15,191 nt of DNA from Burkholderiales bacterium (lineage in GTDB: Bacteria; Pseudomonadota; Gammaproteobacteria; Burkholderiales; Ga0077523). The notes under the pieces are model-generated. The model did no database searches, was not told the DNA's origin, and saw only the letters and a list, made by a program, of their open reading frames with translations. Positions 1 through 7,311 of the stretch are shown in pieces; position 1 is the stretch's first letter, and each line of letters begins with the position of its first letter. The stretch is from NCBI GenBank assembly GCA_025459035.1, contig JALORJ010000019.1, positions 1-15,191 of the forward strand, given 5' to 3'. The position numbers and the translations under genes were made by a program.

Positions 1-1
1 T

Positions 2-1396
2 GGCTACGCGGCGCCCGAGGCCGTGATGGAGCAGTTCGCACGGCTGCGCGGTGGCACGCGCTATCGGCGCATGTCGGCGTCGGGCCAGATGCGGATCGAC
101 CGGCTGCTGCCACGCCTGGCGGAAGCCGCGGCGCGCCACCCGCCGCCGGAGGCGACGCTCGAGCGCCTGCTGCGTCTGGTCGACCAGATCGGACGGCGCG
201 AGTCGTACCTCGCGCTCCTGACCGAGTACCCGGCGGTGCTCGCGTCGGTCGCGCGGCTCGTGTCGCAGTCGGCGTGGGCGTGCGAGACCCTGTGCCGACA
301 TCCGGTGCTGATGGACGAGTTGCTGGAGCCCCGCGCGCTCGTCGCGCCGACGCCGGCCGCGCTGCGCGCGGCGCTCGCGAACGCGCTGGACGCGACCGAC
401 GGCAGCACCGAGCAGCAGATGGACGCGCTGCGGCGACTGCGCCACGTGCAGACCTTCCGCCTGCTGGCGCTGGATCTGGCCGGCGCGCTCACCATCGAGG
501 CGCTGTCGGACCACCTGAGCGAGCTCGCGGTCGCGATCCTCGACGCCGTGCTGCCGCTGGCCTGGGAACGCGTGAGCACCCGCCACCGCGACGTGCCGCG
601 CTTCGCGGTGATCGGCTACGGCAAGCTGGGCGGCAAGGAGCTGGGCTACGAGTCCGACCTCGACCTGATCTTCCTGCACGACGACGACCACGCCGACGCC
701 TCGGCGCAGTACGCGCGCCTCGCGCAGCGGATCAACACGTGGCTCGCGAGCCATACCGGCGCCGGCGTGCTCTACGAGACCGACCTGCGGCTGCGCCCCG
801 ACGGCGCAGCGGGTCTGCTCGTGAGCCGCTTCGAGGCCTTCGAGACCTACCAGCGCACCCAGGCATGGACCTGGGAGCATCAGGCGCTCACGCGCGCGCG
901 CTTCGTCGCCGGGGACGCAGCGATCGGCGCGCGGTTCGAGACGCTGCGCCGCGACCTGCTGGCGCTGCCGCGCGATCCGATCCGGTTGCGCGACGACGTC
1001 GTCGCGATGCGCGCGAAGATGCGCGACGGCCATCGCAACGACACCGACCGCTTCGACCTCAAGCACGACCCCGGCGGCATCGTCGACGTCGAGTTCGCCG
1101 TGCAGACGCTGGTGCTCGCGCACGCGGCCACGCATCCGGCGCTGCTCGACAACGCGGGCAACATCGCACTGCTGGCCCGGGCCGAGTCGGCGGGCCTGCT
1201 CGCGCCGGGCGTCGGCACGGCAGCCGGCGACGCCTACCGTCGATGGCGGGCGCTGCAGCACGCGCGGCGGCTGCAGGGCGATCGCGAGGCGCGCGTCGAT
1301 GTCGACGCCGACATCGCGCGCGACCGCGCGGCCGTCGCGGCGCTCGTGCAGGCGGTGTTCGGCGACGACGGGGGCGGATCCCGCCAGGCAGCCTGA
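2..1396 (+). CDS. glnE: Glutamine synthetase adenylyltransferase (C-terminal half, 5' end outside window)
   Basis: GlnE adenylylates and de-adenylylates glutamine synthetase in response to PII signalling, shutting the enzyme down when nitrogen is plentiful. The frame is open to the left edge, so the gene begins outside the window; about 464 codons are visible of a protein usually 900-1000 residues long. What is present is the linker and the C-terminal adenylyltransferase domain. The nucleotidyltransferase signature GYGKLGGKELGYESDLDL starts at base 614, with the metal-binding Asp pair encoded at 656-658 and 662-664. The family block FDLKHDPGGIVDVEF lies near bases 1052-1096. The N-terminal adenylyl-removing domain is not visible. 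The gene ends in TGA at 1394-1396. Identification is strong; the first ATG/GTG codons in view (23, 26) are internal, not true starts. Confidence 0.95.
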   Translation, partial: GYAAPEAVMEQFARLRGGTRYRRMSASGQMRIDRLLPRLAEAAARHPPPEATLERLLRLVDQIGRRESYLALLTEYPAVLASVARLVSQSAWACETLCRHPVLMDELLEPRALVAPTPAALRAALANALDATDGSTEQQMDALRRLRHVQTFRLLALDLAGALTIEALSDHLSELAVAILDAVLPLAWERVSTRHRDVPRFAVIGYGKLGGKELGYESDLDLIFLHDDDHADASAQYARLAQRINTWLASHTGAGVLYETDLRLRPDGAAGLLVSRFEAFETYQRTQAWTWEHQALTRARFVAGDAAIGARFETLRRDLLALPRDPIRLRDDVVAMRAKMRDGHRNDTDRFDLKHDPGGIVDVEFAVQTLVLAHAATHPALLDNAGNIALLARAESAGLLAPGVGTAAGDAYRRWRALQHARRLQGDREARVDVDADIARDRAAVAALVQAVFGDDGGGSRQAA

Positions 1397-1430
1397 CATC
1401 CACGGGGGCATCCGGCACACTCCGGTGCGT

Positions 1431-1447
1431 CGGATCGATGCGATCCG
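1431..1447 (+). terminator. Perfect 7-bp hairpin after glnE
   Basis: CGGATCG and CGATCCG form a perfect 7-bp stem around the 3-base loop ATG, in the 66-base gap between glnE and the STAS-like gene. There is no T-tract after it, so it is not a classical intrinsic terminator. It sits just before the AGGAG (1452-1456) of the next gene and could equally be a leader hairpin. Confidence 0.35.
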
Positions 1448-1462
1448 TGACAGGAGCCCGCG

Positions 1463-1771
1463 ATGGCCGAGACCATGACCGCGACACCCGGCGACACCGA
1501 GGTCGTGCGGGTCGCAGACTTCACCTATGCCCCGTTCGAAGCGACCGGCAGCCCCACGAGCGGCCGCGCGTTCCGGGAGAACTGCCTGGCCCCTGCGCTG
1601 GCGCGGTCTCGCTTGGTGACCGTGGATCTGGATGGCGTGCGTGGATTTTCGTCGGCATTCCTGGAGGCGGCATTCGGCGGCCTGTCGAAGGAAGCACGTG
1701 CCAAGGTCCGGCTGGTGACCCGCGACCGGTCGCTGGAGCTCGAGATTCACGACTACCTCGCAGCAGACTGA
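1463..1771 (+). CDS. STAS-like DUF4325 domain protein
   Basis: This is a 102-residue soluble protein. The core around residues 31-75 (GRAFRENCLAPAL, then VTVDLDGVRGFSSAFLEAAFGG) matches the STAS-like DUF4325 family: a strand with alternating hydrophobics, a D-G-V turn, then the S-S-x-F-L-E-x-A-F-G-G helix start. STAS folds usually act as regulatory or partner-binding modules, in the manner of anti-sigma antagonists; the biochemical role of DUF4325 is not settled. The start is well supported by AGGAG at 1452-1456, six bases before ATG. It is followed after about 31 bases by a membrane-anchored coiled-coil gene, which suggests a partner pair. The ligand or partner is unknown. Confidence 0.8.
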   Translation: MAETMTATPGDTEVVRVADFTYAPFEATGSPTSGRAFRENCLAPALARSRLVTVDLDGVRGFSSAFLEAAFGGLSKEARAKVRLVTRDRSLELEIHDYLAAD

Positions 1772-1802
1772 CGCGCTGCAGTCACCCGCTTCGACACGGC
1801 CC

Positions 1803-2276
1803 GTGTCGGACTGGCTCTCCACCGCCAAGGATCTCGCGGGCACCGTGGCGCCGCTGCTGATCGTCGCGGGCTGGCTCGTCAACAATCGCTGGAACAACGA
1901 ACGCGACGAGCGCAAGGAACTGCGCGCGGAGATCGATCGCCTGCGCAAGGCGCTGGAGCAGATCGAAGCCGATGCGCTGCATTTCCATACCGCCGAACGG
2001 TTCGATGCCGCACTGATCGCGAAGATCCACACCCAGGTGCGGCGTTTCGGCTACGAGTTCGCGCGGCTGCCGCCCCCTGCGGGCGGTGACCCCGGGCTGC
2101 GGCGATTCACCGAACTGCGCAAGGCGATCACCCGCACCAACGTGGACGCCGAGACGTTCGCCGCCCAGCCGCCCGACTCGCACATCCCCAGCACGATCAT
2201 GGCGAACGTCGACACGCTGATGCAGTCGCTGCACAAGGCGGCGGGCGAGGGCTTGTCCGAGCCGCGGCGTCGATGA
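1803..2276 (+). CDS. Membrane-anchored coiled-coil protein, function unknown
   Basis: This 157-residue protein starts at GTG 1803; no ATG is available early in the frame and no clear ribosome binding site is seen. Residues about 12-27 (GTVAPLLIVAGWLVNN) form one membrane segment. It is followed by a heptad-like, charged coiled coil at about residues 30-62 (ERDERKELRAEIDRLRKALE) and then a mostly helical domain with no motif I recognise. The likely topology is a single N-terminal anchor with a cytoplasmic coiled coil. The stop overlaps the start of the phosphatase gene (ATGA at 2273-2276), which implies translational coupling. Together with the STAS-like gene upstream it looks like part of a small signalling or structural module. 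I do not know a function. Confidence 0.7.
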   Translation: MSDWLSTAKDLAGTVAPLLIVAGWLVNNRWNNERDERKELRAEIDRLRKALEQIEADALHFHTAERFDAALIAKIHTQVRRFGYEFARLPPPAGGDPGLRRFTELRKAITRTNVDAETFAAQPPDSHIPSTIMANVDTLMQSLHKAAGEGLSEPRRR

Positions 2277-3265
2277 CGCTGCCGCACACGGCGCCCGCCC
2301 CGGCCCTGCCCCGCGTCGGCCACGACATCGCCGGCTGGGACGTGATCGGCGACGTGCACGGCCAGGCCGACAAGCTGCACGCGCTGCTGGTCGCGCTCGG
2401 CTACACCCGCCGCGGCGAGCGCTGGACGCACGCCGAGCGCAAGGCCGCATTCGTCGGCGACCTGATCGATCGCGGGCCCAGGCAGGTCGCCGTGTTCGAG
2501 ACGGTCCGCGCGATGGTCGACGACGCGGCCGCGGTCGCGATCACCGGCAACCACGAGTTCAACGCGCGCGGCTGGGTCACGCCGAACCCGCGCGCGCCCG
2601 GCGAGTTCCTGCGCCGCCATTCGGCGGGCAACCACCGGCACCACGCGGCGTTTCTCGAACAGGTCGGCGACGGGTCGGCGCGGCACGCGCAGATGCTCGC
2701 GTGGTTCGCGACGCTGCCGGTGCATCTCGATCTGGGCGGCGCACGGCTGGTGCATGCGTGGTGGCATCCCGCGCACCGCGTCGACGCCGCGCCGGTGCTC
2801 GATGCGCGCGGCGCGATCCGCGACGACGCGCTCGCCGAGGCCTTCGACAAGGACGGCTCGACCGCCGGGCGCGCGATCGACGGCCTGCTCAAGGGGCTCG
2901 AAGTCCGACTGCCCCCGGGCATCGGTTTCCTCGACGGCGCCGGCGTGCGGCGCACCGGCGTGCGCGTGCGCTGGTGGGACGACACGCTGCGCAGCTTCCG
3001 CGCCGCGGCGCTCGGGGTCGACGACAGCGACCTCGATCACGTCCCGGACGCACCGCTGCCACCGGGCACGCTGCCGGGCCTGCGCAGCGACGTGCCGGTG
3101 TTCATCGGCCACTACTGGTGGCGCGGGACGCCCGCCCCGCTCGGCCCGCGCATCGCGTGCGTCGACTTCAGCGCCGGCACCACCGGCCCGCTGACGGCCT
3201 ACCGCTGGGACGGCGAGTCGACGTTGCGCGCCGACCGCTTCGTGCAGGCAGGCGCGGCCGACTGA
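2273..3265 (+). CDS. Calcineurin-like metallophosphoesterase
   Basis: This is a 330-residue phosphoesterase of the PPP/ApaH-like superfamily. All metal-binding signatures are visible: GDVHG (residues 26-30), GDLIDRGP (62-69), GNHE (92-95), the His pair in VHAWWH (160-165), and a late GH at 279-280 followed by CVDFSAG around 296-302. The family dephosphorylates proteins or hydrolyses dinucleoside polyphosphates using two metal ions; the substrate here cannot be read from the sequence. Bis(5'-nucleosyl)-tetraphosphatase PrpE-like proteins are close in layout. There is no signal peptide, so it is cytoplasmic. Its ATG overlaps the stop of the coiled-coil gene by 4 bases, tying it to that transcript. 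It ends 43 bases before the convergent end of gltX. Confidence 0.85.
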   Translation: MTLPHTAPAPALPRVGHDIAGWDVIGDVHGQADKLHALLVALGYTRRGERWTHAERKAAFVGDLIDRGPRQVAVFETVRAMVDDAAAVAITGNHEFNARGWVTPNPRAPGEFLRRHSAGNHRHHAAFLEQVGDGSARHAQMLAWFATLPVHLDLGGARLVHAWWHPAHRVDAAPVLDARGAIRDDALAEAFDKDGSTAGRAIDGLLKGLEVRLPPGIGFLDGAGVRRTGVRVRWWDDTLRSFRAAALGVDDSDLDHVPDAPLPPGTLPGLRSDVPVFIGHYWWRGTPAPLGPRIACVDFSAGTTGPLTAYRWDGESTLRADRFVQAGAAD

Positions 3266-3308
3266 CGCCCGCGCCGCGCGCCTGCGTCGGCGCCGATCGC
3301 GGTCCGCG

Positions 3309-4709
3309 CTACTGCGGCCAGTGCGGTCGCTCGGCGTCGATGCGCGCGAGCGTCTCGTCGCGACCCAGCAGTGCGCAGATCGCGTCGATCGCGGGGCTCT
3401 GCGCCTGCCCGGTGAGCATCGCGCGAAGCGGCATCGCGACCTTCGGCATCTTCACGCCGTGCTCGGCGGCGACCGCCTTGATCGTGGCGCCGATGTCGGC
3501 CGCGGTCCAGGCGACCGACTGCAGGCGCGACGCGAGCGCGTTCAGCGGCACCGTGGACTCGCGCGAGTACTGCGCGTCGCGCAGCGCCTGCGGCACCGGC
3601 GGGCGGTGATAGAAGATGCCGACCGCTTCGGTCAGGTGCACGACCGTCTCGGAGCGCTCCTTGTACAGCGCGACGACGGTGTCGAGCGCCGGACCGCGCG
3701 CGGTGTCGAAGCCCACCGCCGCCAGCCGCGGCGCGACCAGCTGCGCGAGGCGGTCGTCGGAGGCCTGCTTGAGCCAGTGGGCGTTGAGCCACAGCAGCTT
3801 CACGGGGTCGAACTGCGCCGGACTGCGGTTCACGTGCGCCAGGTCGAACCAGTCACGCAGCTGCGCGAGCGAGAAGATCTCGGCGTCGCCGTGCGACCAG
3901 CCGAGCCGCGCGAGGTAGTTGTTCAGCGCCTCGGGCAGATAGCCGTCCTCGGGGTACTGCATGACGCTGACGGCGCCGTGGCGCTTGGAGAGCCGCTCGC
4001 CATCGGCGCCGAGGATCATCGGGATGTGCCCGAAGCGCGGCAGCTCGGCGCCCAGCGCGCGGAAGATGTTGATCTGCCGCGGCGTATTGTTGACGTGGTC
4101 GTCGCCGCGCAGCACGTGGTTGCAGTCCATGTCCCAGTCGTCGACCACCACGCCCAGGTTGTAGGTCGGCACGCCGTCGGCGCGCAGGATGACCAGGTCG
4201 TCGAGCTCCGCGTTGGCGAAGCGGATCGGCCCCTTCACCAGGTCGTCCCACTCGACCACGCCGTCGTCCGGATTGCGGAAGCGGATCACCGGCTTCACGC
4301 CCGGCGGCGGCACCTTGCCCTTCGCGTTCTCGGGCCGCCAGCGGCCGTCGTAGCGCGGCTTCTCGCCGCGGGCGCGCTGCTGCTCGCGCAGGCTGTCGAG
4401 CTCTTCCTTCGACGCATAGCACGGGTACGCGTGGCCCGATGCGAGCAGCTGCTCGACGACCGCGCGATAGCGGTCCAGACGCTGCATCTGGAAGAACGGG
4501 CCCTCGTCGTAGTCGAGCCCCAGCCACGTCATCGCGTCGAGGATCGCCTGCGTCGACGCGGCCGTGGAGCGCTCGGTGTCGGTGTCTTCGATGCGCAGCA
4601 GGAACCGGCCACCATGGCGACGCGCGTACGCCCACGAGAACAGCGCGGTGCGCGCACCGCCGAGATGCAGGTAGCCGGTCGGGCTGGGGGCGAAACGAGT
4701 GCGGATCAT
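3309..4709 (-). CDS. gltX: Glutamate--tRNA ligase
   Basis: GltX charges tRNA-Glu with glutamate. This is a complete class I synthetase of 466 residues, the usual length. The ATP-binding HIGH-type signature is at residues 10-18 (PTGYLHLGG). The KMSKS-type loop is RLSKR at 239-243, preceded by GHIPMILGADGE. The N-terminal opening FAPSPTGYLHLGGARTAL is diagnostic, and ATG at 4709 fits the family start exactly. The C-terminal part is the helical anticodon-binding region. The gene reads leftward, divergent from tRNA-Val and convergent with the phosphatase gene. A weak -10 candidate, TAGACT (reverse strand, 4745-4740), lies about 30 bases upstream, but I see no good -35 for it. Confidence 0.97.
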   Translation of the reverse strand: MIRTRFAPSPTGYLHLGGARTALFSWAYARRHGGRFLLRIEDTDTERSTAASTQAILDAMTWLGLDYDEGPFFQMQRLDRYRAVVEQLLASGHAYPCYASKEELDSLREQQRARGEKPRYDGRWRPENAKGKVPPPGVKPVIRFRNPDDGVVEWDDLVKGPIRFANAELDDLVILRADGVPTYNLGVVVDDWDMDCNHVLRGDDHVNNTPRQINIFRALGAELPRFGHIPMILGADGERLSKRHGAVSVMQYPEDGYLPEALNNYLARLGWSHGDAEIFSLAQLRDWFDLAHVNRSPAQFDPVKLLWLNAHWLKQASDDRLAQLVAPRLAAVGFDTARGPALDTVVALYKERSETVVHLTEAVGIFYHRPPVPQALRDAQYSRESTVPLNALASRLQSVAWTAADIGATIKAVAAEHGVKMPKVAMPLRAMLTGQAQSPAIDAICALLGRDETLARIDAERPHWPQ

Positions 4710-4766
4710 CGGGACGACAGGTCGAGGACGGGGGCGTCGAGTCTATCGGCGCGCCGCCCGGTCGCG

Positions 4767-4796
4767 TTGACCCGCCGCGGGGGCGCGTGATTCAAT
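4767..4796 (+). promoter_or_regulatory. Sigma-70 type promoter of tRNA-Val
   Basis: TTGACC at 4767-4772 (5 of 6 to consensus) and TTCAAT at 4791-4796 (4 of 6) are separated by 18 bases. They place a start near 4803, about 14 bases before the mature tRNA. The stretch after the -10 is almost pure G/C (CGCGCCCC), a discriminator type linked to stringent control of stable RNA promoters; that regulation is inferred. Confidence 0.6.
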
Positions 4797-4816
4797 CGCG
4801 CCCCTCGCGCAGCGCC

Positions 4817-4891
4817 GGGCGGTTAGCTCAGCGGTAGAGCACTGCCTTCACACGGCAGGGGTCACTGGTTCGATCCCAGTACCGCCCACCA
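4817..4891 (+). tRNA. tRNA-Val (anticodon CAC)
   Basis: A complete cloverleaf can be folded by hand. The acceptor stem GGGCGGT (4817-4823) pairs with ACCGCCC (4881-4887). The D stem is GCTC/GAGC (4826-4829, 4837-4840). The anticodon stem CTGCC/GGCAG (4842-4846, 4854-4858) encloses loop TTCACAC. The T stem ACTGG/CCAGT (4864-4868, 4876-4880) encloses loop TTCGATC. The anticodon CAC at 4849-4851 reads the valine codon GUG. Discriminator A is at 4888 and the CCA end is encoded at 4889-4891. Confidence 0.97.
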
Positions 4892-5282
4892 GAAACAAGC
4901 ACTTGCGCGCGTCGGGGTGTGACGTGAACCGCCTCGGCGCGTCACGGACGCCCCTGAATCGCGGTAGCGCGTCACGGATGCGCCATACCCGCGACGCACT
5001 CCACCGCCCGTCGATCAACGTCCCGAGCACCGGCGCAGTCAGACCGGGCCCGCGCCCGTAGAGCGCGGCGTCGAGCACCCGGTGCCGGCAACCTCGCACC
5101 GTCCGAAGGCTTGCGGACGCGACGCGGGAGCGGACCCGCAGTTCTCCCCGCGCGCGACACCCTCGAGCCAGGATGCCAACTCGAATTGACATTTCCGCTG
5201 GTCAACGCGGGTTTGCACCAGCGGTCGGTCGCGCGCAGACTGGCGCGTACCGTGTGGCGGCCCCGGACCGCAGGAGACTCTC
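4892..5282. other. Intergenic stretch of 391 bases without a supported gene
   Basis: I see no credible coding frame here; one reverse-strand frame runs into the tRNA and is spurious. A 14-base direct repeat with one mismatch, GCGCGTCACGGACG (4937-4950) and GCGCGTCACGGATG (4967-4980), has a 30-base period. No clear terminator follows the tRNA. The right end holds a TTGACA and a dyad, listed separately. Confidence 0.5.
5186..5224 (+). promoter_or_regulatory. TTGACA element with overlapping inverted repeat
   Basis: A perfect TTGACA (5186-5191) lies in the gap before the small membrane protein gene. Just after it, CCGCTGGT (5195-5202) and ACCAGCGG (5217-5224) form a perfect 8-bp inverted repeat with a 14-base spacer. 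A second overlapping dyad, TTGAC (5186-5190) and GTCAA (5201-5205), is also present. The expected -10 position (about 5209-5215, GGGTTTG) is poor. The layout resembles an operator laid over a promoter core. No regulator is identified. Confidence 0.35.
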
Positions 5283-5522
5283 GTGACTCTGCCCATCGTC
5301 GTCTTCGTCGTCGTCGGCGCGGTCTTCGGCCTGGTGTCGTGGCGCTGGCGGCATCACTTCAGCGAAGGCAGCGTCCGACCGGGTGGCCCGGACGCCGGGC
5401 GCGGTCTCGACAGCCGCCTCGTGTGGGTCGTCAGTTGCACGCTGCTGTGGCCGCTGCTGCTCCTCACCGGTGCGCTCGGACAGCTCAGCCGCCGCGCGCT
5501 GGCGCGTCAGCGCACCCGCTAG
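5283..5522 (+). CDS. Small two-helix membrane protein, function unknown
   Basis: This 79-residue protein starts at GTG 5283, supported by AGGAG (5273-5277) five bases upstream. There are two hydrophobic segments, about residues 3-20 (LPIVVFVVVGAVFGLVSW) and 44-63 (RLVWVVSCTLLWPLLLLTGA). They are joined by a polar loop and followed by a basic tail (SRRALARQRTR), so both ends probably face the cytoplasm. I recognise no family. The gene is 116 bases upstream of bchE in the same direction, but the FNR-like box lies between them, so it is probably a separate unit. Composition matches its neighbours. Confidence 0.6.
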   Translation: MTLPIVVFVVVGAVFGLVSWRWRHHFSEGSVRPGGPDAGRGLDSRLVWVVSCTLLWPLLLLTGALGQLSRRALARQRTR

Positions 5523-5565
5523 CGCGTGCGCGATGCGTGCGGCCCGCGCCGCGGCATCGCAGTTG

Positions 5566-5579
5566 TTGACCCATCGCAA
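5566..5579 (+). promoter_or_regulatory. FNR/Anr-type box upstream of bchE
   Basis: TTGACCCATCGCAA has the layout TTGAY-N4-CGCAA, close to the FNR consensus TTGAT-N4-ATCAA and sharing its right half with the box near hemN (9420-9433). Its centre at 5572.5 would put a class II start near 5614, leaving a leader of about 25 bases with GGAG at 5627-5630 before the bchE ATG. FnrL control of bchE is established in Rubrivivax gelatinosus and of bchE operons in Rhodobacter; its role here is inferred. Confidence 0.55.
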
Positions 5580-5600
5580 GGACAGGCGGGCACGCCGAGG

Positions 5601-5627
5601 CGGACAGTGCGGCATCGATCCTGTCCG
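5601..5627 (+). promoter_or_regulatory. Dyad over the predicted bchE promoter core
   Basis: CGGACAG (5601-5607) and CTGTCCG (5621-5627) form a perfect 7-bp inverted repeat with a 13-base spacer. A third half-site copy, GGACAG, lies at 5580-5585, so three copies are spaced 22 and 19 bases apart. The dyad covers the predicted -10/start region and ends at the ribosome binding site. It is not the TGT-N12-ACA site of PpsR/CrtJ. It could be an operator or an RNA hairpin. Confidence 0.35.
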
Positions 5628-5638
5628 GAGTGGATGCC

Positions 5639-7282
5639 ATGCGGGTTCTGCTGCTTCATCCCAACTACCACTCCGGTGGTGCCGAGATCGCCGGCAACTG
5701 GCCGCCCGCGTGGGCCGCCTATCTGGCTGGCAGCCTGAAGGCCGGCGGGTACACCGATGTCTGGTTCGTCGACGCGATGACGAACCGCCTCACCGACGCA
5801 CAGGTGCGCGAGCAGATCGAGACGCTGCGCCCCGACATCGTCGGCTGCACCGCGATCACGCCGGCGATCTACAAGGCCGAACAGCTGCTGCAGATCGCCA
5901 AGGACGTGAATCCGTCGATCGTCACGGTGCTGGGTGGCATCCACGGCACGTTCATGTATCCGCAGGTGCTGAAGGAAGCGCCGTGGATCGACGCCATCGT
6001 CCGCGGCGAAGGCGAGCAGGTGTTCCTGAACTTCGTGCGCGCCGTCGACGAAGGGCGCTTCGCGGCCGATCCGGGTTGCGTGCGTGGCATCGCGTACCTG
6101 CGCGGCGAGCAGGTGATCGCGACACCGGCCGAGGCGCCGATCCAGGATCTCGACCGCATCACGCCGGACTGGAGCATCCTCGAGTGGGACAAGTACGTGT
6201 ACATCCCGATGGGCGTGCGCGTCGCGATCCCGAACCTCGCGCGCGGCTGCCCGTTCACGTGCAGCTTCTGCAGCCAGTGGAAGTTCTGGCGCGACTACCG
6301 CATCCGCGACCCGAAGAAGGTGGTCGACGAGATCGAGACACTGGTGCGCGACCACGGCGTGGGCTTCTTCATCCTGGCCGACGAGGAGCCCACGATCCAT
6401 CGGCGCAAGTTCATCCAGTTCTGCGAGGAGCTGATCGCGCGCGACCTGGGCGTGCTGTGGGGCATCAACACGCGCGTCACCGACATCCTGCGTGACGAGA
6501 AGCTGCTGCCGCTGTTTCGCAAGGCCGGCCTGATCCACGTGTCGCTCGGCACCGAGGCCGCGGCGCAGATCAAGCTCGACCGCTTCAACAAGGAGACGAC
6601 GATCGCGCAGAACAAGCGCGCGATCCAGCTGCTGCGCGATGCCGGCATCGTGACCGAGGCGCAGTTCATCGTCGGCCTCGAGAACGAGACCGCCGAGACG
6701 CTCGAGGAGACCTACCGCATGGCGCGGGACTGGAACCCCGACATGGCCAACTGGGCGATGTACACGCCGTGGCCGTTCTCGGACCTGTTCCAGGAGCTGG
6801 GCGAGAAGGTCGAGGTGTTCGACTTCGAGAGGTACAACTTCGTCACGCCGATCATGAAGCCCGACGCGATGGACCGCGCCGAGCTGCTCGACCGCGTGAT
6901 GCACAACTACCGCCGCTTCTTCATGAACAAGGCCTTCCTCCAGTACCCGTGGACGAAGGACCCGCTGCGCCGCCGCTATCTGATGGGCTGCCTGAAGGCG
7001 TTCATGAAGAGCGGGTTCGAGCGCAAGTTCTACGACCTGGGGCGCGTGGGCTACCGCGGGCCGATGAGCAAGCGCTCGGTCGACTTCAAGTTCGCGAGCC
7101 CGCAGGAGCGCGCGCGCCCGGACCCCGACGCGATCGCGCAGGCCGACCGCGAGTGGGTGACGATGCACGGACCCAAGATCGCGCTGAAGCGCCGCAAGGG
7201 CGAGGAGACCTTCGCGATGGCCTGCGGCGGCGGCAAGGAGCAGCTGGCCGAGCAGGACGCCACCGAGGACGCCGAGGCCTGA
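5639..7282 (+). CDS. bchE: Mg-protoporphyrin IX monomethyl ester anaerobic oxidative cyclase
   Basis: BchE forms the isocyclic E ring of bacteriochlorophyll from Mg-protoporphyrin IX monomethyl ester without oxygen, using cobalamin and radical SAM chemistry. This 547-residue protein has the family N-terminus HPNYHSGGAEIAGNWPP (residues 7-23), a B12-binding type domain over about residues 1-135 (including DIVGCTAITPAIYKAE), and the radical SAM cluster motif C204-x3-C208-x2-C211 (CPFTCSFC). The start is ATG 5639, chosen over GTG 5630, because family members open with M-R-[VI]-L and GGAG (5627-5630) stands 8 bases upstream. It is followed 29 bases later by bchJ, as in other purple bacteria. The upstream FNR-like box fits an enzyme needed when oxygen is low. 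The oxygen-dependent alternative AcsF is not in the window. Confidence 0.93.
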   Translation: MRVLLLHPNYHSGGAEIAGNWPPAWAAYLAGSLKAGGYTDVWFVDAMTNRLTDAQVREQIETLRPDIVGCTAITPAIYKAEQLLQIAKDVNPSIVTVLGGIHGTFMYPQVLKEAPWIDAIVRGEGEQVFLNFVRAVDEGRFAADPGCVRGIAYLRGEQVIATPAEAPIQDLDRITPDWSILEWDKYVYIPMGVRVAIPNLARGCPFTCSFCSQWKFWRDYRIRDPKKVVDEIETLVRDHGVGFFILADEEPTIHRRKFIQFCEELIARDLGVLWGINTRVTDILRDEKLLPLFRKAGLIHVSLGTEAAAQIKLDRFNKETTIAQNKRAIQLLRDAGIVTEAQFIVGLENETAETLEETYRMARDWNPDMANWAMYTPWPFSDLFQELGEKVEVFDFERYNFVTPIMKPDAMDRAELLDRVMHNYRRFFMNKAFLQYPWTKDPLRRRYLMGCLKAFMKSGFERKFYDLGRVGYRGPMSKRSVDFKFASPQERARPDPDAIAQADREWVTMHGPKIALKRRKGEETFAMACGGGKEQLAEQDATEDAEA

Positions 7283-7311
7283 CGCGCGTTTCCCGCTCGC
7301 CCGCCGTCGCC

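Noticed and set aside
274..1860. Frame of 528 codons overlapping glnE and the STAS-like gene
   Set aside because: Arg/Ala-rich low-complexity translation, out of frame with the clearly conserved GlnE sequence.
3266..3308. Terminator between the phosphatase gene and gltX
   Set aside because: The 43-base convergent gap is G/C-rich with only short self-complementary words (such as CGGCGCCG) and no convincing stem-loop with a T-tract.
3321..4790. Long plus-strand frame of 489 codons opposite gltX, and similar long frames opposite bchE, hemN and the CopD fusion
   Set aside because: They are antisense shadows produced by high G/C third positions; composition is Arg/His/Val-rich without domains, while the opposite strands encode clear conserved enzymes.
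4848..5192. Reverse-strand ORF of 114 codons ending GGTGIEPVTPAV
   Set aside because: The end is the well-known spurious translation of a tRNA gene in reverse; the frame overlaps tRNA-Val and has no family-like sequence elsewhere.
5540..5640. PpsR/CrtJ site (TGT-N12-ACA) upstream of bchE
   Set aside because: The only candidate, TGT at 5563-5570 followed by ACA near 5582, has a spacer of about 15 bases, so it does not meet the motif.
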